The notes under the pieces: generated by a model | What the model was told of the DNA's origin: nothing | What the model saw: only the letters and a program-made list of their open reading frames with translations | Databases searched by the model: none | Shown here: positions 1 to 9,734 of the stretch, in pieces | How the letters are laid out: every line of letters begins with the position of its first letter | Numbering within the stretch: the first letter of the stretch is position 1 | Made by a program: the position numbers and the translations under genes | From: an uncultured Opitutales bacterium | GTDB lineage: Bacteria; Verrucomicrobiota; Verrucomicrobiia; Opitutales; Coraliomargaritaceae | DNA: 38,136 nucleotides | NCBI GenBank assembly: GCA_937775295.1 | Contig: CALKBZ010000001.1 | Coordinates: forward strand, 1 to 38,136 | Direction of reading: 5' to 3'

Positions 1-163
1 GGGAGGGATGGCCTCCGCGCCGTCCGCTGGGGTAGATCACCGAACCGCTGAACGGACGAGGCGGAGCTCGTCCCTCCCAGGTTTAGGGAGGGATGGCCTC
101 CGCGCCGTCCGCTGGGGTAGATCGCCGAGCCGCTGAACGGACGAGGCGGAGCTCGTCCCTCCC
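1..163. repeat. Two tandem copies of a palindromic intergenic element (family B)
   Basis: Two 78-bp copies, 1-78 and 86-163, are separated by 7 bp and differ at only a few positions. Each copy is an imperfect inverted repeat. The left arm begins GGGAGGGATGGCCTCCGC and the right arm ends GGAGCTCGTCCCTCCC, with a spacer of about 26 bp. Related half-sites recur at 14944-15015 and 22940-22965. This is the pattern of a dispersed REP-like element. It lies downstream of folC and has no coding sign. Confidence 0.85.
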
Positions 164-184
164 GAGTGTCGCTTAGGAATGGCG

Positions 185-1483
185 CTACGGCGAGTCCTGT
201 AGCATGCCCTGTTGCACTGGCGTCTTGCAGGTTAAGCGCTCCAAAACTTCGCCGATTAGATAGAGCGAGCCTGTCACGACAATCGTGTCGCCCGATTCGC
301 CTAGCGTGCAGATTCCGACTGCGGGGAAAATATCATCGAGCTGTTGATGGTAAATCGGCGCTGTATTCGTGTCGGGGATACAGGTTTCGAGTACATCGGT
401 TGGAGTCGCGCGGGACTGGTCGGGAGCGAGCAGGTGTAGTTGGCTGGCGTAGCGGCTGACGACTGCCATCAGGCTGCGCGCGCGAAATTCGCCCAGGGTG
501 CCAGCAACGATGATCGGCTTTGTGCCCAATTGCGCGACAAGCTTAGTTAGATTCTCGTCGAGCATCTCGGAACCCTCGGGATTGTGCGACGCATCGAGAA
601 TCAGGGTTTTGTCGGCGAGCTGAATGGTTTGCCAGCGGCCCAGCCACTCGATGTTTTGCAGTGCCGCAGCGGTCAGTGCGGGCTTAATGGGGAAGCGCTC
701 GCTAAGGATTTCTGTCGCAGCGATTGCAGTTGCCGCATTCCAACGTTGGCAGGTTCCAGATAGATTCGTCTCTGGCAAGGCATCAACATCCGGGAAACGT
801 TCGCGCACGGAGGTGACCGCGCAGCCGCGCTCTTGTGCGACCCGGCGGACCAAGGCTTCTGCTTCAGCGGGGAGTTTGCCAATTAAAACGGGTTTGCCGG
901 GCTTAATGATTCCCGCCTTTTCGTAGGCGATTTTAGTGATGCTGTCGCCGAGTTGCTCGATATGGTCGAGGCTGATTGAGGTAATGATCGAGAGCTCTGG
1001 ATCGACCACATTCGTCGCGTCGAGGCGTCCGCCTAGGCCAGTCTCGATAAAGGCGATATCGACCTGCGCTTCAGCAAATCGCAGCAAGGCCATTGCGGTC
1101 ATGAATTCGAAAAAAGAGGGATGATCGTCGGGATCGTTTGCACCAATACGTTCGGCCACTGGCTTGAGCGCTTTGGTATAGGCGACGATGTCGGTCTCGT
1201 CGAGAATCTCGCGGTTGACTTGCACGCGCTCGCCTTGGCGAACGAGGTGTGGTGAGGAGTAGAGCCCAGTTTTGTAGCCATTGGCGCGGTAGATGGCCTC
1301 CAGCATCGAGCAGGTCGAGCCTTTGCCGTTGGTGCCAGCGACGTGGATGATCGGGAACGCCCGCTCGGGATGTCCCAGTGCATCGACGAACAAGCGCATA
1401 CGATCAACGCCGTACTTTGAACCCTGGTATTTGAGGGAATACAGGTAGTCGCGTGTTGCGTTATAGTCGGCCAGGGCTGACAT
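185..1483 (-). CDS. folC: Bifunctional folylpolyglutamate synthase / dihydrofolate synthase
   Basis: This 432-residue cytoplasmic ligase adds glutamate to dihydropteroate and to folates in an ATP-dependent Mur-ligase-type reaction. The family P-loop AGTNGKGS is at residues 49-56. The central region carries the Mur-ligase signature [12 protein letters not shown] and the DHIEQLG stretch, and DASHNPEG marks the C-terminal domain. Length is normal for FolC. The ATG lies only 12 bp after the accD stop codon, so the two are almost certainly co-transcribed. The same accD-folC order occurs in Escherichia coli. No good Shine-Dalgarno precedes the start, so translational coupling to accD is plausible (inference). 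Confidence 0.95.
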   Translation of the reverse strand: MSALADYNATRDYLYSLKYQGSKYGVDRMRLFVDALGHPERAFPIIHVAGTNGKGSTCSMLEAIYRANGYKTGLYSSPHLVRQGERVQVNREILDETDIVAYTKALKPVAERIGANDPDDHPSFFEFMTAMALLRFAEAQVDIAFIETGLGGRLDATNVVDPELSIITSISLDHIEQLGDSITKIAYEKAGIIKPGKPVLIGKLPAEAEALVRRVAQERGCAVTSVRERFPDVDALPETNLSGTCQRWNAATAIAATEILSERFPIKPALTAAALQNIEWLGRWQTIQLADKTLILDASHNPEGSEMLDENLTKLVAQLGTKPIIVAGTLGEFRARSLMAVVSRYASQLHLLAPDQSRATPTDVLETCIPDTNTAPIYHQQLDDIFPAVGICTLGESGDTIVVTGSLYLIGEVLERLTCKTPVQQGMLQDSP

Positions 1484-1495
1484 ATCGATGCTGCC

Positions 1496-2359
1496 CTAGC
1501 TTGCTTTTGCTGCTTTAGGCGCCCGGTAGAGCGCCTTGAGCAAATTAATCACACGATCACGCATCTCACCTCGATGAATGATTAGATCGACCAGACCACG
1601 CTCAAGTAGGAATTCGGACGTTTGAAAACCAGCAGGGAGATCCTGTTGAGTGGTTTCTTTGATCACGCGAGGTCCTGCGAATCCGATGAGTGCTTCAGGC
1701 TCTGCGATGATTACATCGCCAAGGGAGGCATAACTGGCCATCACGCCTGCCATGGTCGGGTTGGTCAAAATTGAAAAGTAAGGAATCTTCGCTTGGTTCA
1801 AACGTGCCAATGCCGCACTGGTTTTGGCCAATTGCATGAGGCTGAGAATGCCTTCCTGCATCCGTGCGCCACCGGAAGCGGAGACGATGATTACTGGAAT
1901 CTTTTGATCGACACCACGCTCGATTGCGCGGGTTAACTTCTCGCCAGCTGCAGAGCCGAGGCTGGCGGCCATAAAACGGAAATCCATGACGGCGATACTC
2001 ACGGGGATACCGCCCATCTGGCCGACGCCCGAAATGACGGTATCGGTTTCCTTGGTCTTGGCCTGATTCGCTTTTAGCTTTTCAGGATAGGAGCTGGTGG
2101 CGTTGAACTCGAGTGGGTCGAGTGAGCTGACCTCGGTGTCCATTTCTTCGAACGTGCCTTCATCGAGCATTGAATCGATGCGGTCGCGCGCTTTGAGAGG
2201 GAAGTGGTAGCCGCTGGAGGGCACGACCATCAGGTTTTCCTTGAGTACACGATTATAGATGATCTCACCAGTTTTTGGGCATTTTGTCCAAAGGTCCTTT
2301 GGGATGTCCTTCTTTTTGACGGTGACTGTTGAGTATTGAGGTTTTCCGAAGAGAGCCAT
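1496..2359 (-). CDS. accD: Acetyl-CoA carboxylase carboxyltransferase subunit beta, zinc ribbon lost
   Basis: This is the 287-residue beta subunit of the carboxyltransferase half of acetyl-CoA carboxylase, which moves CO2 from carboxybiotin to acetyl-CoA. Strong family motifs are [32 protein letters not shown] and GFAGPRVI. The N-terminal region aligns with E. coli AccD without gaps through residue 60. Of the four zinc-ligand cysteines at 27, 30, 46 and 49, only Cys27 remains; the others are Thr30, Val46 and Ser49. The catalytic crotonase-fold domain looks intact. The leader before the ATG is CT-rich with no Shine-Dalgarno, and a copy of repeat family A lies just upstream. accB and accC are at the other end of the window; accA is not seen. 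Confidence 0.95.
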   Translation of the reverse strand: MALFGKPQYSTVTVKKKDIPKDLWTKCPKTGEIIYNRVLKENLMVVPSSGYHFPLKARDRIDSMLDEGTFEEMDTEVSSLDPLEFNATSSYPEKLKANQAKTKETDTVISGVGQMGGIPVSIAVMDFRFMAASLGSAAGEKLTRAIERGVDQKIPVIIVSASGGARMQEGILSLMQLAKTSAALARLNQAKIPYFSILTNPTMAGVMASYASLGDVIIAEPEALIGFAGPRVIKETTQQDLPAGFQTSEFLLERGLVDLIIHRGEMRDRVINLLKALYRAPKAAKAS

Positions 2360-2399
2360 AATTTAGGTAGGTGAAGCGTGTGAAAGTATAAAAGTGAGA

Positions 2400-2495
2400 C
2401 GAAGCGCGAGTAGCGCGTAGATGATCTGCGAGGTCTGCCGAGCTGGCCCCGCATGTGTGATTGAACTGGGTGCCCTGTGGGCAAGTAAAGGAACA
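2400..2495. repeat. Repeat family A, copy 1 (upstream of accD)
   Basis: This copy contains the shared start CGAAGCGCGAGTAGCGCGTAGATG, read here as a GCGC/GCGC stem (2404-2407 with 2413-2416), and the shared end TGAACTGGGTGCCC...GGGCAAGT. The second part forms a TGCCC-TGT-GGGCA hairpin at 2471-2483. The middle, about 2420-2460, is not shared with the other copies. It lies between comF and accD, 5' of accD. Confidence 0.8.
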
Positions 2496-2511
2496 AAGTA
2501 TGGAGGTGGTT

Positions 2512-3234
2512 CTATCCGTGTCCGATTGTGACAACTTTGAGACGAGTCGCGCCAGCATCACGGAGAACACGCGCGCAGGCGTTGAGCGTCGAACCGGTGG
2601 TAAACACATCGTCGACTAGGATGTATTGATTGTCGGGAATTAGAACTGTATTGGGGCTTAAAGCAAAGGCATTTTTTACGTTTTGGTGACGTTCCAGCCG
2701 ATTTAGCCGAGTTTGCGTCTGCGTATAGATCTGCCGGAGTAGTATATTTTCGACCGTGGAGCTGCTATTAGTCGTTGAAATTAACATGTCTGCGATCCGT
2801 TCACTTTGATTGAAGCCGCGCTCGCGCAGCTTGGTCGAGTGTAGAGGAACAGGGATCAGCGTGGCATTTTGAATGTAGTCTAGGTAATGTCTCGTGGTGG
2901 TGACCATCTTGCGAAGATCCTGCAGTACATAGAACCCTTGTTGGTACTTAAGATGGTGTAGTAGGCTGCGCCCTGCGCCTTTTGCGATGAACAGCGTCTT
3001 ACCTTGGTCAAAAACTGGATCTAGATCGACACAGTGAGGGCAGACGCTGGGGCCAATCACCGCGCCAAAAAAAGGGTAGCCACAAGTTTTACAGGCGGGT
3101 GGCAGGCACGGCAGAATGTCTTGTTCACACTCAGGGCAGAGAAAATCGTAAGAAGTACCTTCGATCGCATCGCCGCAATGCACGCAACTCCTCGGAAAAA
3201 CTAGATCGAGGGCAGCTTTGATCAGACGATTCAT
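2512..3234 (-). CDS. comF: ComF-family phosphoribosyltransferase-like protein
   Basis: This 240-residue protein has the ComF/GntX architecture. An N-terminal zinc-ribbon region carries four CxxC-type pairs at Cys17/20, 33/36, 48/51 and 65/68. A type I phosphoribosyltransferase domain follows, with IPVPLH and RGFNQSE in the middle and the PRPP loop [12 protein letters not shown] near residue 205. In competent bacteria ComF helps bring in transforming DNA; in many others its role is unknown. No other competence gene is in the window, so natural transformation is not implied. The start is an ATG, 69 bp after truA, suggesting shared transcription. Confidence 0.85.
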   Translation of the reverse strand: MNRLIKAALDLVFPRSCVHCGDAIEGTSYDFLCPECEQDILPCLPPACKTCGYPFFGAVIGPSVCPHCVDLDPVFDQGKTLFIAKGAGRSLLHHLKYQQGFYVLQDLRKMVTTTRHYLDYIQNATLIPVPLHSTKLRERGFNQSERIADMLISTTNSSSTVENILLRQIYTQTQTRLNRLERHQNVKNAFALSPNTVLIPDNQYILVDDVFTTGSTLNACARVLRDAGATRLKVVTIGHG

Positions 3235-3303
3235 TACTTAATATGCAACGAAACGTTTGGTTTCAACAAGGCAAAAAACTTGGTGGTCTGCGGCGCTACT
3301 CGA

Positions 3304-4044
3304 TTATTGATAAAACACGTGGTCGAGACTCAGGCCTGTGCCGGGAGCGGTGACGATACGGTGGGTGCGTTGCTTGCTTGCGAGAATCTCGCTAATATCT
3401 TCGGGGCTCAGGCGTCCGCGGCCGACGGCGTAGAATGCGCCGGCGAAACTGCGGACCATTTTATACAGGAAGCCAGAGCCTTCGGCGGTGAGGGTGAGAA
3501 GTTGGCCCTGTTGAGTGATGTCGAGGCGGCTCACTGTTTTGACTGGGTCTGGATCGTTGTTTTTGCTGTGACTGGCACTATAGGCAGTAAAGTCGTGCTG
3601 GCCGATCAAGCGTTGAGCGGCTTGATTCATCGCCTCTAGATCAAGTGGGATGTCGCGGCAGGCCCAAACGAAACGATCGTCGCAGGGCTGCGCGCGGCCT
3701 AAGTAGTAGCGAAATATGTAGCGCTTGCCGGTGACTGAGAAGCGGGCGTGGAACTCGTCGCTAACTGGCAGAATCGATTTGATTTGAATCGTAGTCGGCA
3801 GTTGCGCATGCAGGGCCCGGATCAACTTTTCAGGGGGGTGCTTCCACTCGGCATCGAAGTGAAAGCATTGGCCGTTGGCATGTACGCCGGCATCGGTGCG
3901 GCCGCTGCCATGGATTTGCACGGCGGCGGCAAAGATATTGCTCAGCGCTACTTCGATGTGGTTTTGCACAGCGTCGCCATGCGGTTGGCGCTGCCAACCG
4001 CCGAAGTCTGTGCCGTCATAGGCGCAAATACATTTCCAACGCAT
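3304..4044 (-). CDS. truA: tRNA pseudouridine(38-40) synthase
   Basis: TruA converts uridines 38-40 of the tRNA anticodon stem to pseudouridine. The catalytic aspartate is Asp51 in [11 protein letters not shown]. Other family blocks are [12 protein letters not shown] near the start, [16 protein letters not shown] and [16 protein letters not shown]. Length is 246 residues, normal for the family. I chose the ATG at 4044, giving MRWKC. A GTG three codons upstream (4053) would add only Met-Leu-Ala; neither start has a Shine-Dalgarno. The gene is divergent from the permease at 4415 and is first in the truA-comF-accD-folC run. Confidence 0.93.
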   Translation of the reverse strand: MRWKCICAYDGTDFGGWQRQPHGDAVQNHIEVALSNIFAAAVQIHGSGRTDAGVHANGQCFHFDAEWKHPPEKLIRALHAQLPTTIQIKSILPVSDEFHARFSVTGKRYIFRYYLGRAQPCDDRFVWACRDIPLDLEAMNQAAQRLIGQHDFTAYSASHSKNNDPDPVKTVSRLDITQQGQLLTLTAEGSGFLYKMVRSFAGAFYAVGRGRLSPEDISEILASKQRTHRIVTAPGTGLSLDHVFYQ

Positions 4045-4053
4045 CGCAAGCAC

Positions 4054-4414
4054 AGTGTTGGCTTTGGTTGAGTTGTGAAGAGTGAAGTTCAGCTGGAGAA
4101 TTCTTTTGTAGGACGCTGGCGAAGCGATTTTTGTGCATTTGCCAGACGGTCACAACGACTTCGCCGCCGAGTTGCAAAACGTGGAAGCGACACTCTTGTC
4201 GCATTGCTCAGTGCAGAATTGTGAAAAATAAAGCGACAAGAGTGTCACTTCCACGGGACGCACGACCCTTGCAGCTTGGAATCTGGTTATTTTTTATTTG
4301 ACGGCGGCCGATGGGTCTGGAGGCCGTTTGAAATTAGCCTGCGCAAGCGCAGACGCCACGAGTTTGCGGTCTTAGTGCTTGGAATCTGGTAGTTGGCTGC
4401 AAGGCTGAATCGTC
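4054..4414. other. Divergent intergenic region with repeats between truA and the permease
   Basis: About 360 bp without a credible gene. It holds the long inverted repeat at 4181-4254. It also has a 14-bp direct repeat GCTTGGAATCTGGT at 4274-4287 and 4377-4390. The promoters of truA and of the permease should lie here, but no convincing -35/-10 pair was seen. Confidence 0.7.
4181..4254. repeat. Near-perfect 22-bp inverted repeat (long hairpin)
   Basis: The arms 4181-4202 and 4233-4254 are complementary at 21 of 22 positions, with a 30-bp loop. The left arm starts GTGGAAGCGACACTC and the right arm ends AGAGTGTCACTTCCAC. There is no T-tract after either arm, so this is not a normal terminator. 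It could be a dispersed palindromic element or a strong hairpin in the truA leader. Confidence 0.85.
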
Positions 4415-5164
4415 ATGCAAGCTCTTGAACTTTGGCAATACAGCGTAATCGCACTCGGTGCGGCTTTTGTTGGCTTCGGCAAAGGCGGGCTGCCTGGCGT
4501 GGGGAATTTAACGGTGGTGCTGTTGGCGCTGGTGCTTCCGGCAAAGATGTCGGTTGGGGTGTTGTTGCCGATTTTGATTTCCGCCGATATCATGGCGGTC
4601 GCGATTTATCGGCGGCATGCTGAGTGGCGGTATATCTTCCGGTTGCTGCCGTGGATGCTGGTCGGGATTGTGATTGGTTACTTTGTATTTAGTCACGTCA
4701 ATGATGCGCATATGCGGTTGATGATTGGTGTGATTCTGCTGTCGATGACTGGCGTGCATTTCTTTCGTATGTGGGGCCGTCGCAACCACGAGGGGGAGGA
4801 TCAGTTGCCGAATCATCCGGTGTTTATTGCGACCACGGGTATTCTTGGTGGCTTTGCGACGATGGTGGCGAATGCGGCTGGGCCGGTGGCGGCGTTGTAT
4901 TTCATTGCTTCGGGTCTCCCGAAATATGCTTACATCGGCACGTCGGCTTGGCTGTTCCTGTTGGTGAACTGTATCAAGGTGCCATTCATGATAGATCTTG
5001 GTATCATGGATGTCGACTCGCTGAGATTTAGTGCCGGTTTCATGCCATATGCGATTGGCGCGGCGCTGATTGCTCCTTTGATCGTGAAACGTATCAATCA
5101 GAAGGTGTTTGAAGTTTTGATCTGGGTCTTTGTGGTGATCGGTGGCTTAAAGCTAATTATCTGA
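4415..5164 (+). CDS. TSUP (TauE/SafE) family membrane permease
   Basis: This 249-residue, very hydrophobic protein has about seven or eight membrane segments. The two halves look like an internal repeat: GFGKGGLPG at residues 20-28 and [16 protein letters not shown] in the second half. These are hallmarks of the TauE/SafE/YfcA family (PF01925). Family members are proposed to move sulfite, sulfonates or other organic anions across the inner membrane. The substrate cannot be read from the sequence, and no sulfur-metabolism gene adjoins it. ATG start, no clear Shine-Dalgarno. A repeat of family A follows the stop. Confidence 0.88.
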   Translation: MQALELWQYSVIALGAAFVGFGKGGLPGVGNLTVVLLALVLPAKMSVGVLLPILISADIMAVAIYRRHAEWRYIFRLLPWMLVGIVIGYFVFSHVNDAHMRLMIGVILLSMTGVHFFRMWGRRNHEGEDQLPNHPVFIATTGILGGFATMVANAAGPVAALYFIASGLPKYAYIGTSAWLFLLVNCIKVPFMIDLGIMDVDSLRFSAGFMPYAIGAALIAPLIVKRINQKVFEVLIWVFVVIGGLKLII

Positions 5165-5178
5165 GAGCCGAGAGCTGA

Positions 5179-5247
5179 CGAAGCACGACAGTGCGCAGAT
5201 GGTAAACCGGAGATTTGCCCTGAGCGAAGCGAAGGGTGACTGAACTG
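5179..5247. repeat. Repeat family A, copy 2 (truncated, behind the permease gene)
   Basis: Starts CGAAGCACGACAGTGCGCAG, with stem GCAC (5183-5186) and GTGC (5191-5194), and ends in GAAGCGAAGGGTGACTGAAC. It matches copy 4 closely but stops before the TGCCC...GGGCA hairpin that copies 1, 3 and 4 have. It lies between the permease and ruvC. Confidence 0.7.
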
Positions 5248-5340
5248 ATTACCTGAGGCTTGAGGCTTGCGGAGTGGTGATGCCTTGTTTGACTTCCCAT
5301 CTCCTTCCTCGGGTCTTCTCCCTCCCGTCTCCTTACATCA

Positions 5341-5922
5341 ATGGCACGTAAATCGACACGCAAACTTTGGGCCGAGCATATTGCTCGGGGCGGCGGTCAG
5401 TCTGTTCGGGCGAAGGCCGCGGTGCCGATGCGCACGGTGCAATTCAACGGGATGGTGCTGGGGATTGACCCGAGTTTGCGTGGTAGCGGGTTCGCGGTGC
5501 TCGAGTATACCCCGAACGGCAAGGTGCGGGTAGTGGAAACTGCGACGCTTAAGCTGAAGCAGGTCATTTCGCAGATCGAATGTCTCGGCGCGATCGGCAA
5601 TCAAGTGGAAGATTTTATTGATAAACATAAACTGCTACACGTGGCGATTGAGCAGACGATCTACGTACAGAATTTTCAGACCGCGCAGATTCTTGGTGCG
5701 GCGCGGGGCGCGGCGATTGCGGTCGCATCGATGCGTGGTCTGCCGGTGTTTGAGTACGCGCCGCTGCGCATCAAACAAGCGGTTACTGGTGCGGGGCGGG
5801 CGAGTAAGGAACAAGTGGCGCGCACGATTCAGAGCATCACTGGTGCGGACTTAACGGATCGCTTGGATGAATCCGACGCAGCGGCCGTCGCGCTGTGCCA
5901 TGCGTATACTTGGCGTGGGTAG
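5341..5922 (+). CDS. ruvC: Crossover junction endodeoxyribonuclease RuvC with N-terminal extension
   Basis: RuvC cuts Holliday junctions in recombination repair together with RuvAB. The four acidic active-site positions of the RNase H-like fold are visible: Asp43 in GIDPS, Glu104 in AIEQ, and Asp176 and Asp179 in [25 protein letters not shown] matches the family core. The conserved domain begins near residue 38, so the 193-residue protein has about 37 extra N-terminal residues, rich in Arg, Lys and Ala. Internal Met30 or Met38 could be the true start, giving a normal-sized RuvC; no Shine-Dalgarno decides it. ruvB is 17 kb away and ruvA is not in the window. Confidence 0.9.
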   Translation: MARKSTRKLWAEHIARGGGQSVRAKAAVPMRTVQFNGMVLGIDPSLRGSGFAVLEYTPNGKVRVVETATLKLKQVISQIECLGAIGNQVEDFIDKHKLLHVAIEQTIYVQNFQTAQILGAARGAAIAVASMRGLPVFEYAPLRIKQAVTGAGRASKEQVARTIQSITGADLTDRLDESDAAAVALCHAYTWRG

Positions 5923-6002
5923 TGACTTTTTTGCGCGTCACGATTTGAATTCACAGGTGGCTGGATTCCGGCGAATGCCGTGATTTATCAACGGTGGTAT
6001 CA

Positions 6003-6031
6003 TTGATTTTAATTTGAGAGTGCTTTACTGT
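6003..6031 (+). promoter_or_regulatory. Possible sigma70-type promoter of the short-chain dehydrogenase gene
   Basis: TTGATT at 6003-6008 and TACTGT at 6026-6031 are separated by 17 bp, in an AT-rich stretch 34 bp before the ATG at 6065. Found by eye only. Confidence 0.35.
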
Positions 6032-6064
6032 TTATACACAAAGCTAAATGGCTAGCGTAGCTGC

Positions 6065-6775
6065 ATGGCAGAGACTATTTTTATTACAGGCGTGAGTTGC
6101 GGTTTGGGGCACGGACTTGCAAAAGTTTACTTAGAGCAGGGTGCGACGGTGTATGGCTGTAGCCGACGGGCACCTGAGGAGCTGATTGCGCAAGGTCTCC
6201 TTTTTCAGAAGATCGATTTGGCGGATGCTGAGCGAGGACAACCGGAGCTGGCTAAGTGGCTCAGTGGCGTGCCGCAATTTGATACGGTCATCCTCAATGC
6301 CGCTAAGCTTGGTGAAATTCGCGATATGCAGGCGACTCCATTGAGCGACCTGCGCGAAACGATGGAGATCAACGTCTGGGCAAATAAATGGCTGCTCGAT
6401 ACGCTATTTGCCGAGGAGCGGCCGGTGCAGCAAGTGGTGGCGATCTCATCGGGTGCCTCACTGTCTGGCAGCCGCGGCTGGAATGGCTATAGTCTATCCA
6501 AAGGGGCGCTAAATATGTTGATTCAACTTTACGCAGGCGAGCAACCGCAGACGCATTTCACCTCGTTGGCACCAGGCTTGGTCGATACCGCGATGCAGGA
6601 TTATTTAACCACTCTGCCCGCGGATGAGCGCTTCAAACCGTTGGCTATCTTAAAAGCTGCAAAAGGCACCGAGCAGATGCCTGATGGCGAATCTTGCGCG
6701 CGACGACTGATCGGCGCCTTTTCGGAATTGCGGCAGCGCGCGAGTGGGAGCTACGCGGACATCCGCAAGCTGTAG
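6065..6775 (+). CDS. Short-chain dehydrogenase/reductase (SDR) family oxidoreductase
   Basis: This 236-residue protein has a Rossmann fold. The cofactor loop [12 protein letters not shown] is at 8-19, a variant of TGxxxGxG. An acidic residue in KIDLAD at 51, NAA at 78-80 and the catalytic Ser129...Tyr142-x3-Lys146 follow. APGLVDTAM follows the active site, as in classical SDRs. It should use NAD(P) to oxidise or reduce a small carbonyl or alcohol compound; the substrate is unknown. No Shine-Dalgarno is present. It is a single-gene unit facing mrdA tail to tail, with a repeat array between them. Confidence 0.88.
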   Translation: MAETIFITGVSCGLGHGLAKVYLEQGATVYGCSRRAPEELIAQGLLFQKIDLADAERGQPELAKWLSGVPQFDTVILNAAKLGEIRDMQATPLSDLRETMEINVWANKWLLDTLFAEERPVQQVVAISSGASLSGSRGWNGYSLSKGALNMLIQLYAGEQPQTHFTSLAPGLVDTAMQDYLTTLPADERFKPLAILKAAKGTEQMPDGESCARRLIGAFSELRQRASGSYADIRKL

Positions 6776-6808
6776 CTGTGCACGTTTCAAGCGCGGCGTG
6801 CCTCGTAT

Positions 6809-7253
6809 GTAGCGACCGGGTTCAGCCCAGGATCACGTGCGGTGGCAATCGGGGCGCAGTGCCCTCCATGTATCGGTGCGTCAGCTGGAGGGAAACGCTC
6901 CGTCGTTTCCACGCGTGTGCGGGGCGCAGCGGCGCGGGTGGCGTCGTTGTTTCGAGTGGTAGGGCTGTTTGCGCTGCCACCGCGGGGTAAACCCGCTCGC
7001 TACGAGGTTCGAACGTAGCGACTGGGTTCACCCCAGGATCGCGTGCGGTGGCACTGGCGGCGCAGTGCCCTCCATGTATCGGTGCTTCGGCTGGAGGGAA
7101 ACGCTCCGTCGTTTCCACGCGCTTGCGGGGCACGCTGGACTGGTGGCGTGGTTGGTTAGATCGGTATTGCTGTCTGCGCTCTAATCGCGGGATGAACCCG
7201 CTCGCTACGAGGGGCCGGAGGTAGCGACTGGGTTTACCCCAGGGCCGCGTGCC
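6809..7253. repeat. 206-bp tandem repeat, two full units and a partial third (family D arms)
   Basis: Unit 1 is 6809-7014 and unit 2 is 7015-7220, exactly 206 bp each. A third start at 7221 runs to the mrdA stop codon. Each unit opens with GTAGCGACnGGGTTCA and closes with an inverted version, AACCCGCTCGCTACGAGG. Inside are long identical stretches around CAGTGCCCTCCATGTATCGG and GGAAACGCTCCGTCGTTTCC. The central part (about 6920-6980 and 7130-7185) has diverged. It fills the gap between the convergent SDR and mrdA genes. Open frames through it look spurious. Confidence 0.9.
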
Positions 7254-7254
7254 A

Positions 7255-9207
7255 CTAGCGCGCAGTCGGGAAACCCGCGCGTTCGGGGTAGTTCTCAATA
7301 AACTGAAGGAAAATATCTTTGGCCACTGGACCTGCGGTGGAGCCGCCGTGGTAGGTGTGGCTTTCGCGGGTGCCTTCGACCATGACGGCGACGGCGATTT
7401 GTGGATTCTCCACTGGAGCGAAGCCGATGAACCAGGCGAGGTTCATTTCTTGACCGTGAGCGCGGAAGTCGGCGGTGCCAGTTTTGCCGGCAATGCGGAA
7501 GTTGTCGATTTGCACCAAGCGACCGGTGCCGTCGGGGCCGACGACTTGCTCCATCCCTTCCCAGAGTAGGCGTGTTTGTTCGGCCGTCAGACCGATCGAT
7601 TCGCCGCCATGCTTGACCTGCATGGCGTCTTCGCGCGAGAGGGCTTTGAGGGTTGGCTTGGTGCGCGTCTCGCCGCGTGCGATGGAGGCAATGACTGTGG
7701 CCATTTGCAATGGGGTCTGCAGTAGAAAGCCTTGACCGATGGCGGTGTTGGCGGTGTCGCCAGGCACCCAGCCGCCGAGGTCTTTTCCCTTTTTCCATGC
7801 CTTGGAAGGGACGACGAGGTGCCGCGTTTCAAACGGCACTTCGATGCCGGTTTTTTGGTCGAGGCCGAAGCGTTTGGCTTCGGCGCTGAGCAGATCGATG
7901 CCCATCTCCAAGCCTTCGACGTAATAAAATACATTGCAGCTGCCTTCAATGGCCGCGGGCAGATCAGTTTCGCCATGACCGTAGCGCGAGTGGCAGCGGA
8001 ACACGCGGTTGCCGACTCGGTGCATTCCTTGGCAATCGTGCGAGGTGTCGGCGTCGATCATGCCGTTACGCATACCGGCGATGGTGGTGATGAGCTTAAA
8101 GGTCGATCCGGGCGGGTATGAGAGCTGCACCGCGCGGTTGAGCCATGCGCCGCGTTCGTTAATCGCGTCGAAGGTTTTGCGCGGGATGAAAGGGCTCAGG
8201 TTGTTGAGATCGTAGGTCGGATGGCTGACTAGGGCGAGTACTTCGCCACTGTGAATGTCGAGCGCGATGGCCGCACCGGTGCGTTCGCCGAGTGCAGTTT
8301 CGGCGGTCAACTGTAGATCGATGTCGATGCTGGTGATGAGATTATCGCCTTGTTTGGGCGCGATCATATCGAGCCGTGTATCTTGAAAACCGAGCGGATC
8401 GACGCGCCATAGCTCCATCCCTGTGCTGCCGGAGAGCAGGTCGTTAAAAGAGTGCTCGAGGCCGGTTTTACCGAGTTTGGTTTTAAAGGTGAAGGTCTTG
8501 ATGCCATCGTCGGGGAACTCGTTCGAGTCGGGCAGGGCGTTTTGCACGTAGCCGAGCAGATGAGCCGCGGCGCTGCCGTAGGGGTAGAAGCGAGCGGTAC
8601 CGGTGTGGATTTGAATCGGCGAGTTGACGGGGAGTTGTTCGATGAGTCGGGCGTATTGGTCGGGAGTGAGATCTTCGACCAGCGGCAGCGGCAGTAGGAG
8701 TTGCTCGTTGAAGTGACGAATCAGCGTCCTTTCGGACATGGAATCACCTCTGCCCGAGATGGCATTGATCTTGGCGACGTAGCGGTTGACGACGTTGAGG
8801 CGCGCGGTCCATGCGCAATCACTGTAATTCGGCGTGGGAGGGTCGCGTGGGCGCTCGTCCTCGGGCGTTTTTTGGTATGCATCTGTTATGCGCACCCGTT
8901 CGGCGCGGATGATCTTCGAGTATTCTTGACGAAAATCGAGGCGCAGGTCGTCGAGGTAGGCGACGGCTGAGTAATGCGGGCGGTTGCCGACCAGTAGATT
9001 GGCGTTGCGATCATAAATATCGCCGCGCGGGCCGGGGGTAAGGACGCGTCGCTCAGTTTGGCGTTTTTCAATTTCTTGGTACTTGCGAATGTCTATCAAC
9101 TGGCTCGAGCCGAGCCCACCGATTAATACGGCACTGGCTCCTAGGACGATCCATAAAAAAAACAGAATGCGCGGATTTTCTCCTCTATGCACATCGTATT
9201 GACTCAT
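7255..9207 (-). CDS. mrdA: Penicillin-binding protein 2, cell-elongation transpeptidase
   Basis: PBP2 cross-links peptidoglycan in the side wall as part of the elongasome. The 650-residue protein has one N-terminal membrane anchor (residues 15-35), the PBP dimerisation region starting at RGDIYDRN, and a C-terminal transpeptidase domain. The active site is complete: Ser368 in PGSTFK, Ser423-Cys-Asn and Lys575-Thr-Gly. Its ATG overlaps the mreD stop codon by 3 bases, so translation is coupled. rodA, the usual partner glycosyltransferase, does not follow; the operon ends at the 206-bp repeats. Confidence 0.95.
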   Translation of the reverse strand: MSQYDVHRGENPRILFFLWIVLGASAVLIGGLGSSQLIDIRKYQEIEKRQTERRVLTPGPRGDIYDRNANLLVGNRPHYSAVAYLDDLRLDFRQEYSKIIRAERVRITDAYQKTPEDERPRDPPTPNYSDCAWTARLNVVNRYVAKINAISGRGDSMSERTLIRHFNEQLLLPLPLVEDLTPDQYARLIEQLPVNSPIQIHTGTARFYPYGSAAAHLLGYVQNALPDSNEFPDDGIKTFTFKTKLGKTGLEHSFNDLLSGSTGMELWRVDPLGFQDTRLDMIAPKQGDNLITSIDIDLQLTAETALGERTGAAIALDIHSGEVLALVSHPTYDLNNLSPFIPRKTFDAINERGAWLNRAVQLSYPPGSTFKLITTIAGMRNGMIDADTSHDCQGMHRVGNRVFRCHSRYGHGETDLPAAIEGSCNVFYYVEGLEMGIDLLSAEAKRFGLDQKTGIEVPFETRHLVVPSKAWKKGKDLGGWVPGDTANTAIGQGFLLQTPLQMATVIASIARGETRTKPTLKALSREDAMQVKHGGESIGLTAEQTRLLWEGMEQVVGPDGTGRLVQIDNFRIAGKTGTADFRAHGQEMNLAWFIGFAPVENPQIAVAVMVEGTRESHTYHGGSTAGPVAKDIFLQFIENYPERAGFPTAR

Positions 9208-9734
9208 AGCATCGGGAATTCGTCAGGCTCAGTGTCGACATGGCAGAGCTCGAACAGCAGTCGCTGAAGATTAAAAAACCAGGGAGCGATGATGAGTAGG
9301 GCTGCGTGGGAAAATAGCAGCGTGATCACTAGCTGCAGCCAGAAGGCGGGCACGCTGATATGTTGAAGTCCTTCGCTGACTGCGAGCAGTATAAGGCAGG
9401 CAAAGTTTGCGATGTGCGCGAGTAAGATCGGGTGGTAGTTGTGCTCTGTGCGGAAGCGTATCCTGGCCATTGCGATGGGCGTGCCCATGATTAGGAAGCC
9501 GCAAGTAAAGAGGCCGAAGGCTGCAGGTAGGGCCGCATCGACCCAGAGTCCAGTGAGCAAGGTGCAAATAAAGAAAGAGCGGTGATTTAGGTACAGTGCG
9601 GGCAGCACTAACATGGGCCCCAAGAGCACTAAATACAGCGATAGCGCAGACAAGCTGGAGTTAACCAACAGGCAAAGGAAGAGCAGTAGTGCATTCGTCG
9701 CAAATAAAATGATAGCGCGTGGGTCAAGGAACAT
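9204..9734 (-). CDS. mreD: Rod shape-determining protein MreD
   Basis: This 176-residue hydrophobic protein has about five or six membrane segments, such as [21 protein letters not shown]. Sequence alone is weakly diagnostic, but its size, topology and position between mreC and mrdA identify it. It overlaps both neighbours: its ATG (9732-9734) lies inside the end of mreC, and its TGA (9204-9206) overlaps the mrdA ATG. It works in the inner membrane with MreC and PBP2. Confidence 0.85.
   Translation of the reverse strand: MFLDPRAIILFATNALLLFLCLLVNSSLSALSLYLVLLGPMLVLPALYLNHRSFFICTLLTGLWVDAALPAAFGLFTCGFLIMGTPIAMARIRFRTEHNYHPILLAHIANFACLILLAVSEGLQHISVPAFWLQLVITLLFSHAALLIIAPWFFNLQRLLFELCHVDTEPDEFPML

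Noticed and set aside
6822-7298. Open frames of 70-158 codons through the 206-bp repeats
   Set aside because: The frames arise from repeat sequence, differ between the two copies and have low-complexity, Arg/Pro-rich translations.
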